Positions 25,648 through 32,617 of a stretch of 43,458 bases of DNA are shown one piece after another; within the stretch, counting starts at the first letter, position 1; each line of letters opens with the position of its first letter. The notes under the pieces are model-generated. The model had not been told where the DNA came from. It saw only the letters and a list, made by a program, of their open reading frames with translations, and did not search any database. Origin of the DNA: S012-109 sp964425105 (GTDB lineage: Bacteria; Pseudomonadota; Gammaproteobacteria; SZUA-140); the NCBI GenBank assembly GCA_964425105.1, contig CAYRLE010000013.1:1-43458 (forward strand). Reading direction: 5' to 3'. The position numbers and the translations under genes are program-made.

Positions 25648-26026
25648 GGTGACAGTCTTGTCTTTTTATTGTTGCCCAACCGCCTGCTGTGCCGATCAAA
25701 AATCGGGCGATAATATCGCCGCCAACGGCACACTGTCAAAAGAATCCAGTGCCTGTGCACTGGTGACAGATCATGGTTCAGCTTGTGAGGTCCGGGCCTT
25801 GCGGCCCACCAGGCAGGTCATGCAGTCCCTTTTGCTCAAGATGGCCGGGGCAGGCTCCGCGGCGCCCAAAAATATATCGACACGCGGGGAGGCATACTTG
25901 AACAAAAGAGGAGTGAGCATCCTTGCCTCAGAACAACAACTTTTCAATCAGCGGCTTGCCATAATCCCTTGCAAAAGCCCCTGCGACCGGCGCCAGGGAG
26001 GCGCCGGTCAGCCGGCAGAAGACGGC
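25648..26026. other. 379-bp intergenic region with several palindromes
   Basis: No gene was found. Features read directly: overlapping hairpins CCGAT-CAAAA-ATCGG (25692-25706) and GGCGAT-AAT-ATCGCC (25706-25720) close to the GGDEF-EAL start; CCAGTGC-CTGT-GCACTGG (25746-25763); GGGCC-TTGC-GGCCC (25794-25807); and the ssb terminator. The first pair may be an operator or a 5'-leader structure of the GGDEF-EAL gene. I could not match the region to a known riboswitch, including the c-di-GMP classes. Confidence 0.6.
25985..26009 (-). terminator. ssb terminator hairpin
   Basis: A perfect 10-bp stem GACCGGCGCC / GGCGCCGGTC with a 5-nt loop lies 17 bp after the ssb stop. On the minus strand a short T-run (TTTT) comes only after eight further bases, so it may be a moderate terminator. 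Confidence 0.7.
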
Positions 26027-26488
26027 TCAGAACGGGATGTCGTCGTCAAAATCGTCGAAGTTGCCGGCAGTGGCTGGCTGCTGCTGCCGGGATGCCGGAG
26101 CAGCGCTCTGGGACGGCGACTGATCAAATGCAGCGGCACCGCCTCCGCCACGGCTGTCCAGCATCTGCATCTCACTGGCAATGATTTCCGTGGTATAGCG
26201 ATCGGCGCCGGTGTTCTTGTCCTGCCACTTGCGCGTGCGCAGGCTGCCCTCGATATAGACCTTGGAACCCTTCTTCAGATATTCCCCGACAATTTCAGCC
26301 AGGCGATTATAAAACACCACAGTATGCCACTCGGTGCGTTCCTGGCGCTCACCGGTCTGCTTGTCCTTCCAGGACTCGGAGGTTGCCACTGTCACGTTGG
26401 CAACCGCGCCGCCACTGGGCATATAACGCACTTCCGGATCGCGGCCGAGATTGCCGATCAGGATCACCTTGTTTACGCCTCTTGCCAT
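26027..26488 (-). CDS. ssb: single-stranded DNA-binding protein
   Basis: A 153-residue protein. The OB-fold (residues 1-110) begins MARGVNKVILIGNLGRDPE and includes the WKDKQTGERQERTEWH and YIEGSLRTRKWQD segments. A Gly/Gln/Ser/Ala-rich linker then leads to the acidic tip DDFDDDIPF, which recruits RecO, PriA, Exo I and other partners. It binds single-stranded DNA as a tetramer in replication and repair. Its neighbours yajR and the divergent uvrA match a common gammaproteobacterial order. The start at 26488 follows an AGGAGAG-type site. Confidence 0.97.
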   Translation of the reverse strand: MARGVNKVILIGNLGRDPEVRYMPSGGAVANVTVATSESWKDKQTGERQERTEWHTVVFYNRLAEIVGEYLKKGSKVYIEGSLRTRKWQDKNTGADRYTTEIIASEMQMLDSRGGGGAAAFDQSPSQSAAPASRQQQPATAGNFDDFDDDIPF

Positions 26489-26532
26489 CTTGCTCTCCTC
26501 GTATAAGTTGATAGATCGAATGCCTGGAGGTC

Positions 26533-28020
26533 TCAGGCACGGTCCTGCTTGCCGACGGCGCCGTCACTGATCCCGGCGGCTTGGGGGTCGGCACCATTGT
26601 TGGCCGCCGTGGCGTCCTGCGCAACCATGGCCACAGAGCCATCTGTCCCGGGCTCCTGCACCACCTCATCCAGGGCCGCCGCATCAACCACCTCGCTGTC
26701 CACCTTGAGATAGACCACGCCTTCATCCACGGCGCAATTGGCCTCCACCACGCCTGCCATGGACAGCAAGCGTTTTTCCAGCAACACCGCTTGGGCCGGA
26801 TCCAGCCGGCCGAAGCGGATCATGCGGCTGCTGACATAACGCGGGGCGCTCATGGAGCGGGCCAGCAGCAGCCACAACAGGGCCGCCAGTGCACAGGCAC
26901 CGAACACGCCGGCCACACCATAATGGCCATAGAGGACGCCGCCCAGCACCCCGCCCACGAAGGCACCGAGAAACTGGGAGGTTGAGTATACACCCATGGC
27001 CGTCCCCTTCTTGTCCGCCGGCGCGAATTTGGCAATCAACGATGGCAGCAGCGCCTCCAACACATTGAAAGCCATGAAAAACACCAGCAGAAACAGGACC
27101 ACCGCCGCGAGGCTCTGATGGAGCAGCATCAAGCCCAGCTGGGCCACGGCAGTAAGCAGCACCGCCAGCAGGAACACCTGCTTGATGCGACGCCGCTTCT
27201 CGGCAACGATCACCAGGGGCACCATCAGCACCAGGGACAGCAGCAGAATGGGCAGATAGACATAGCCATGGCTGTTGGCGGCAATGCCCGCCTCGTCGCG
27301 CAGGGCGAAGGGCAATGCCACGAAACTGGCAGTCAGCATCAGATGGAGGGTGAAGATGCCCAGGTCCAGACGCAGCAGGTCGGGGTTCCTGAGTACCGCC
27401 TTGAAATAGGCCGGCACTGGTTCGGTATCGCGGTGAAAACTGCTGTGCGCCACCCGCGGCACCCCGAAGTGCAGCAGGGCAATCCCCCCCAGGGCCAGCA
27501 CCGCGGTCAGCCAGAAGATGCCGGGCACGCTGATCCAGCTGTAGAGGATGGGTCCCAGGGCCAGGGACAGGGCGAAGGACAGGCCGATGCTCATGCCGAT
27601 TACGGCCATAGCCTTGGTGCGGTGCTCCTCGCGGGTCAGATCCGCAGTCAGCGCCATCACTGCCGCCGCAATGGCGCCGCTGCCCTGCAGGGCGCGGCCG
27701 ATGATGATACCGCTGAGGCTGTCGGCGGTGGCGGCCACCACGCTGCCCGCCGCGAACAGCAGCAGCCCGCCGGTGATGACCGGCTTGCGGCCGATGCGGT
27801 CGGAGAGCATCCCGAAGGGGATCTGCAGAAGGGCCTGGGTCAGGCCATAGATGCCAATGGCCAGGCCGATGAGCACCGGGTCCGGCCCCTCTTCCAGGGT
27901 CTCCGCATAGAGGGCAAAGACGGGCAGGATCATGAACAAGCCCATCATGCGCAAAGAAAAAATGCCCGCCAGGGAAAACGCCGCGCGGCGCTCCTCGGGT
28001 GTCATGCCATCTTCTTTCAT
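26533..28020 (-). CDS. YajR-like major facilitator transporter with C-terminal YAM-type domain
   Basis: A 495-residue inner-membrane protein with 12 predicted helices. Motif A (GMLSDRIGRKP, 70-80) is intact between helices 2 and 3. After the last helix, a soluble C-terminal part of about 90 residues begins LEKRLLSMAGVVEANCAVDEGVVYLKVDSEVV, a ferredoxin-like fold resembling the YAM domain of E. coli YajR. The last 35 residues look disordered. YajR-type proteins are drug/proton antiporters whose substrate is poorly known. The gene lies between ssb and uvrA, as in many Pseudomonas relatives. Confidence 0.9.
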   Translation of the reverse strand: MKEDGMTPEERRAAFSLAGIFSLRMMGLFMILPVFALYAETLEEGPDPVLIGLAIGIYGLTQALLQIPFGMLSDRIGRKPVITGGLLLFAAGSVVAATADSLSGIIIGRALQGSGAIAAAVMALTADLTREEHRTKAMAVIGMSIGLSFALSLALGPILYSWISVPGIFWLTAVLALGGIALLHFGVPRVAHSSFHRDTEPVPAYFKAVLRNPDLLRLDLGIFTLHLMLTASFVALPFALRDEAGIAANSHGYVYLPILLLSLVLMVPLVIVAEKRRRIKQVFLLAVLLTAVAQLGLMLLHQSLAAVVLFLLVFFMAFNVLEALLPSLIAKFAPADKKGTAMGVYSTSQFLGAFVGGVLGGVLYGHYGVAGVFGACALAALLWLLLARSMSAPRYVSSRMIRFGRLDPAQAVLLEKRLLSMAGVVEANCAVDEGVVYLKVDSEVVDAAALDEVVQEPGTDGSVAMVAQDATAANNGADPQAAGISDGAVGKQDRA

Positions 28021-28032
28021 ATTTCGATCATT

Positions 28033-28062
28033 TTGCCTTGCTGCAGTGAAAAGGATTATATT
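28033..28062 (+). promoter_or_regulatory. possible uvrA promoter
   Basis: TTGCCT (28033-28038) and TATATT (28057-28062), 18 bp apart, lie upstream of the large inverted repeat. The match is moderate. I found no LexA box of the CTGT-N8-ACAG type in the 154-bp gap. Confidence 0.3.
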
Positions 28063-28073
28063 AACAGGTTACC

Positions 28074-28149
28074 AAGCCGAACGATAACAAAGCCACCCCC
28101 GGCAAGTCGCCGGGCGGGCGCCCCGCAACACTTTGTTATCGTTCGACTT
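28074..28149. repeat. 19-bp inverted repeat with inner hairpin in the uvrA leader
   Basis: Left arm 28074-28092 and right arm 28131-28149 pair at 18 of 19 positions; the central 15 (CGAACGATAACAAAG with its complement) are perfect. The 38-bp spacer holds a second stem, CCCGGC-AAGTC-GCCGGG. It lies between the divergent yajR and uvrA genes, ending 25 bp before the uvrA ATG. Confidence 0.9.
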
Positions 28150-28174
28150 AGTCCCTCTGCTGTAGGAATCGCGC

Positions 28175-31036
28175 ATGGAATCCATACATATCCGGGGTGC
28201 CCGCACCCACAACCTGAAAAACATCGATCTCGATCTGCCCCGCGGCAAGCTGATCGTCATCACCGGCCTGTCCGGCTCCGGCAAATCCTCACTGGCCTTC
28301 GACACCATCTATGCGGAGGGCCAGCGCCGCTATGTGGAGTCACTGTCCAGCTACGCCCGCCAGTTTCTCTCCATCATGGAGAAACCGGACGTGGACCATA
28401 TCGAGGGCCTGTCGCCGGCCATCTCCATCGAGCAGAAGACCATCTCTCACAACCCGCGCTCCACGGTGGGCACGGTCACCGAGATCTACGACTATCTGCG
28501 CCTGCTGTTCGCCCGCGCCGGCCTCCCGCGCTGCCCGGAACACCATACGCCCCTGGAGGCGCAGACCGTCAGCCAGATGGTGGACCAGATCCTGCAACTC
28601 CCCGCGGACAGCAAGCTGCTGCTGCTGGCGCCGGTGGTCAGCGCCCGCAAGGGTGAGCATCTGCAATTGCTGGACAATCTGCGCAGCCAGGGCTATATCC
28701 GGGCACGCATCGACGGCCAGGTGACGGATCTGGACCAGGTCCCGCCCCTGGACCTGCAGAAAAAACACACCATAGAGGTCATCGTCGACCGCCTCAAGGT
28801 GCGTCCTGACATCCAGCAGCGCTTGGCGGAATCCCTGGAGACCGCCCTGCAACTCAGTGAGGGCATGGTGCGCATCGCCTTCATGGATGAGCCCGAGCAG
28901 GGAGAGTTGCTGTTCTCGGCCAAGTACGCCTGCCCCCAGTGCGGCTACAGCCTGGCGGAACTGGAGCCGCGCCTGTTCTCCTTCAACAATCCAGCCGGCG
29001 CCTGTCCCACCTGCGACGGCATCGGCGCCATCCAGTTCTTCGACCCCGGGCGCGTGGTACTGCATCCGGAACTGAGCCTGGCGGCGGGCGCGGTGCGCGG
29101 CTGGGACCGGCGCAACAGCTACTACTCCCGGCTCATTGCGGCCCTGGCCACCCATTACGGCTTCGATGTGGAGACCCCCTACCAGGAACTGCCTGAGGCG
29201 ATCCGCCAGATCATCCTCTATGGCAGCGGCGAGGACATCATCGAGTTTCACTATCAGGGCGAGGGCGGCCGGGAACGCACCCGCCGCCACCCCTTCGAGG
29301 GGATCATCCCCAACATGGAGCGCCGCTACCGGGAGACCGAATCCAACATCGTGCGCGAGGAACTGGCCAAGTTCCTCAGCCACAAGCCCTGCCCCGACTG
29401 CCAGGGCACGCGCCTGCGGCGCGAGGCGCGCCATGTCTTCATCGCCGACAAGACCCTGCCCGAAGTGGCCGGACTGCCGGTGGGCCAGGCCCTGGCCTTC
29501 TTCCGGGAACTGACGCTGAGCGGCAAGCGCGGCCAGATCGCCGCCAAGATCGTCAAGGAAATCGACCAGCGCCTGGCCTTCCTGGTGAACGTGGGACTGG
29601 ACTACCTGACCCTGGACCGCTCCGCCAACACCCTGTCGGGCGGCGAGACCCAGCGCATCCGGCTGGCCAGCCAGATCGGGGCCGGCCTGGTGGGCGTCAT
29701 GTACATCCTCGACGAACCGTCCATCGGCCTCCATCAGCGCGACAATGCCCGCCTCCTGGAGACCCTCACCTATCTGCGCGATCTGGGCAATACGGTGATC
29801 GTGGTGGAACATGACGAGGAGGCGATCCGCAGCGCCGACCATGTGGTGGACATCGGCCCCGGCGCCGGCGTCCATGGCGGCCGCATCATCGCCCAGGGCA
29901 CGCCCGCGGAAATCGCCGCCAATCGCGACTCCCTCACCGGGCGCTACCTGAGCGGCGCCCTGGCCATCGAGTTGCCCGGCCGGCGGGTCCCCGTCGATCC
30001 CCAGCGCCTGTGCCGCATCGTCGGCGCGCGCGGCAACAATCTGAAGGGCGTCACCGCGGAAATCCCGGCGGGCCTCATGACCTGTGTCACCGGCGTCTCG
30101 GGCTCGGGCAAGTCCACCCTCATCAACGACACCCTCTACCGCCATGCCGCGCGCACCTTCTACGACAGCGGCGAGAACCCCGCGCCCTGCGACGAGATCC
30201 AGGGCATGGACCTGTTCGACAAGGTGGTCAATATCGACCAGAGCCCCATCGGCCGCACCCCGCGCTCCAATCCCGCCACCTATACCGGCCTGTTCACCCC
30301 CATCCGCGAACTGTTCGCCGCCACCCCCGAGGCGCGCATGCGCGGCTATACGCCGGGGCGCTTCAGCTTCAACGTCAAAGGCGGGCGCTGCGAGGCCTGC
30401 AAGGGGGATGGTGTGATCAAGGTGGAGATGCACTTCCTGCCGGACATCTATGTACCCTGCGACGTGTGCCGGGGCCGCCGCTACAACCGGGAAACCCTGG
30501 AGATCGGCTACAAGGGGCGGAACATCCACCAAGTGCTGGAGATGCCGGTGGAGGAAGCGCGCGAATTCTTCAGCGCCGTACCGGTGATCAGCCGCAAGCT
30601 GCAGACTCTGATGGATGTGGGGCTGTCCTACATCAAGCTGGGACAGAACGCCACCACGCTCTCCGGCGGTGAGGCCCAGCGGGTCAAACTATCGCGAGAA
30701 CTTGCAAAACGGGATACCGGCCGCACTTTATATATACTGGACGAACCTACTACAGGCCTGCATTTCCACGATATCCAGCAGCTGCTGCAGGTGCTGCAGC
30801 GCCTACGGGACCATGGCAATACCATCGTCATCATCGAGCACAACCTGGATGTCATCAAGACCGCGGACTGGATTATCGACCTGGGGCCGGAGGGCGGCGA
30901 CAAAGGCGGTGAGATCATCACCTGCGGGACGCCGGAGGCCGTCGCCGCCTGCCAGCACTCCCATACCGGCCACTTTCTCAAAGCGGTGCTGGCGACGTCC
31001 AATATGGCCGGGCAGCGCCTGGCGCGGGGCGCTTGA
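28175..31036 (+). CDS. uvrA: excinuclease ABC subunit A
   Basis: A 953-residue ATPase (usual length about 940) that scans DNA for damage and loads UvrB in nucleotide excision repair. Two ABC modules are complete. Walker A GLSGSGKS is at 31-38, with a second GVSGSGKST in the C half. Signatures TLSGGETQRIRL and TLSGGEAQRVKL are intact. Zinc modules: CPQC...CPTC in the first insertion region and CEAC...CDVC in the second. An AGGA ribosome site is 8 bases before the ATG. The 5' leader contains the big inverted repeat. Its stop codon TGA coincides with a TTG that could start bepA. Confidence 0.98.
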   Translation: MESIHIRGARTHNLKNIDLDLPRGKLIVITGLSGSGKSSLAFDTIYAEGQRRYVESLSSYARQFLSIMEKPDVDHIEGLSPAISIEQKTISHNPRSTVGTVTEIYDYLRLLFARAGLPRCPEHHTPLEAQTVSQMVDQILQLPADSKLLLLAPVVSARKGEHLQLLDNLRSQGYIRARIDGQVTDLDQVPPLDLQKKHTIEVIVDRLKVRPDIQQRLAESLETALQLSEGMVRIAFMDEPEQGELLFSAKYACPQCGYSLAELEPRLFSFNNPAGACPTCDGIGAIQFFDPGRVVLHPELSLAAGAVRGWDRRNSYYSRLIAALATHYGFDVETPYQELPEAIRQIILYGSGEDIIEFHYQGEGGRERTRRHPFEGIIPNMERRYRETESNIVREELAKFLSHKPCPDCQGTRLRREARHVFIADKTLPEVAGLPVGQALAFFRELTLSGKRGQIAAKIVKEIDQRLAFLVNVGLDYLTLDRSANTLSGGETQRIRLASQIGAGLVGVMYILDEPSIGLHQRDNARLLETLTYLRDLGNTVIVVEHDEEAIRSADHVVDIGPGAGVHGGRIIAQGTPAEIAANRDSLTGRYLSGALAIELPGRRVPVDPQRLCRIVGARGNNLKGVTAEIPAGLMTCVTGVSGSGKSTLINDTLYRHAARTFYDSGENPAPCDEIQGMDLFDKVVNIDQSPIGRTPRSNPATYTGLFTPIRELFAATPEARMRGYTPGRFSFNVKGGRCEACKGDGVIKVEMHFLPDIYVPCDVCRGRRYNRETLEIGYKGRNIHQVLEMPVEEAREFFSAVPVISRKLQTLMDVGLSYIKLGQNATTLSGGEAQRVKLSRELAKRDTGRTLYILDEPTTGLHFHDIQQLLQVLQRLRDHGNTIVIIEHNLDVIKTADWIIDLGPEGGDKGGEIITCGTPEAVAACQHSHTGHFLKAVLATSNMAGQRLARGA

Positions 31037-32562
31037 GAATCTGCCGCTCCATTATTGTAATATCCACCCACCTACGGCATAGAGGCAACAAAATCATCGC
31101 TTGTTCCATTGCTAATCTCAGGCGCTGCTGCGGCCTGCTCCTACTGTGCCTGCTGCCCTGGCAGGGAGCGCTGGCCGAGGATGCCGTCAAGCTGCCGGAC
31201 ATCGGCGCCACGGCCCAGGCCTACCTGTCCAGTGAACAGGAGCGGCGCCTGGGCGAGGCCTTCATGCGCAGCATCCGTAACACCCTCCCCCTGGTCACCG
31301 ACCCCGAAGTGGATGACTATATCCAGAACCTGGGATACCGGCTGCTGGCCAACAGCGACTTCAGCGGTCAGAAATTCACCTTCTTCGTGGTGAAGTCGCC
31401 CGTGATCAATGCCTTTGCCGGCCCCGGGGGACATATCGGCATCCACAGCGGACTGATCCTCATCACCCAGTCGGAGGCGGAACTGGCCTCGGTCATGGCC
31501 CATGAAATCGCCCATGTCACCCAGCGCCATATTGCGCGCGCGGTGGAAGCCACCGCCAAGATGAACCTGCCCATGGCTGCGGCCCTCATCACCGCCATCG
31601 TCCTGGGCAGGCAGGACGCCAAACTGGGCACTGCGGCCCTGGCCGCAGCCACGGCAGGCAACATCCAGAAACAGATCAATTTCACCCGCAGCAACGAAAA
31701 GGAGGCCGACCGCATCGGCGTGCACATCCTCGCCGCCGCGGGCTTCGATCCCCGCAGCATGCCGCTGTTCTTCGCCCGTATGCAGAAGGCCAGCGGCGCC
31801 GCGGAAAACCCCCAGTTCGAATTCCTCCGCACCCACCCGGTCACCACCTCGCGCATCGCCGACACCCGCAACCGTGCCGAGCAATTCCCGGCCACCCCGG
31901 CGGCAGAGAGCCTCAACTATGAATTGATCAAGGCCAAGCTGGAGGTGTTCACCGCCAAGGACCCCCAGCACAGCGTGGAGTCGTTTGCCGCCCGTCTGCG
32001 CAATAAAGCGCAGGCTCCCTCACTCGCCCAGCGCTACGGCTATGCCTTGGCCCTGCTGCGCAGCGGCGATCATGAAGCGGCGCGGGCGACGGCGGAAAAA
32101 CTCGTCGCCGAGCACCCTGACAAGATTGCCTTTCAGATCCTGCTGGCGCAGACAGAGTTGGCCGGCGGCGACAGGCAACAGGCCCTGCGTCGCTATCAGA
32201 ACCAACTCAGCCTCAACCCCCTCAACCAGGCCCTGACCCTGCTCTATGCCAAGGCCCTGGTGCAGAGCGGAGAAGCACAGCGGGCAGCCAATCTGCTCAA
32301 CGAATACCTCCATCAACGACAGGCCTCGCCCCTGCTCTACAGCCTGCTGGCCCAAGCCGAGAACAATGCCGGCCATGTGATATCCGCACACCAGGCGCTG
32401 GCTGAATTCTATTATCTGAACGGAGAAACTAGCAGCGCCATCAACCAGCTCAGAATTGCCCTGCGCACGGCCCGCGACAAGGGCAGCGCGCGCACAGCAC
32501 AGATCGAGGTGCGCCTCAAGAAACTGAAAGAGTTGTTTCTCCTGGAACAGGAACAAAAATAG
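31033..32562 (+). CDS. bepA: periplasmic M48 metalloprotease with TPR domain, BepA-like
   Basis: A 509-codon frame from TTG 31033, or about 490 from an in-frame site near 31093. BepA degrades stalled barrel proteins such as LptD and helps assembly at the Bam complex. A signal peptide (CCGLLLLCLLPWQGALAED) is followed by an M48 domain with HEIAH (zinc ligands and catalytic Glu, around residue 157) and the third ligand in NEKEAD. C-terminal TPRs follow (about 300-500). The start is a puzzle: no ATG or GTG exists in frame before the signal peptide. A GAGG at 31082-31085 stands 7 bases before an ATC codon. The true start may be TTG, ATC or an error in the read. Confidence 0.92.
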   Translation: MRICRSIIVISTHLRHRGNKIIACSIANLRRCCGLLLLCLLPWQGALAEDAVKLPDIGATAQAYLSSEQERRLGEAFMRSIRNTLPLVTDPEVDDYIQNLGYRLLANSDFSGQKFTFFVVKSPVINAFAGPGGHIGIHSGLILITQSEAELASVMAHEIAHVTQRHIARAVEATAKMNLPMAAALITAIVLGRQDAKLGTAALAAATAGNIQKQINFTRSNEKEADRIGVHILAAAGFDPRSMPLFFARMQKASGAAENPQFEFLRTHPVTTSRIADTRNRAEQFPATPAAESLNYELIKAKLEVFTAKDPQHSVESFAARLRNKAQAPSLAQRYGYALALLRSGDHEAARATAEKLVAEHPDKIAFQILLAQTELAGGDRQQALRRYQNQLSLNPLNQALTLLYAKALVQSGEAQRAANLLNEYLHQRQASPLLYSLLAQAENNAGHVISAHQALAEFYYLNGETSSAINQLRIALRTARDKGSARTAQIEVRLKKLKELFLLEQEQK

Positions 32563-32566
32563 TCCC

Positions 32567-32600
32567 GTAGGAAGGGCGGGTGCAGCGCAATCCACCATTG
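32567..32600. repeat. second copy of the dispersed GTAGG...AATCCACCAT repeat
   Basis: Starting at GTAGGAAGGGCGGGTG and ending GCAATCCACCATTG, it resembles the segment at 23809-23845 with shared ends and a variable middle. It lies between the convergent stops of bepA and the hybrid kinase gene. Confidence 0.55.
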
Positions 32601-32617
32601 AAGCACGGCAGCGTTGC

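Noticed and set aside
25648..25984. c-di-GMP riboswitch before the GGDEF-EAL gene
   Set aside because: The minus-strand sequence has a GCAA tetraloop hairpin but not the conserved core of either c-di-GMP riboswitch class that I could recognise.
25646..26506. A 286-codon plus-strand frame
   Set aside because: It runs antisense to ssb and over the palindromic gap, has no recognisable domain and no coding bias of its own.
28074..28149. Integron attC site suggested by the TAACAAAG arms
   Set aside because: The outer boxes do not fit RYYYAAC / GTTRRRY, the arms pair too perfectly, and no integrase or cassette genes are present.
28021..28174. LexA (SOS) box before uvrA
   Set aside because: I looked for CTGT-N8-ACAG in both strands of the gap; only half-sites such as ACAG at 28064 were seen, with no partner at the right distance.
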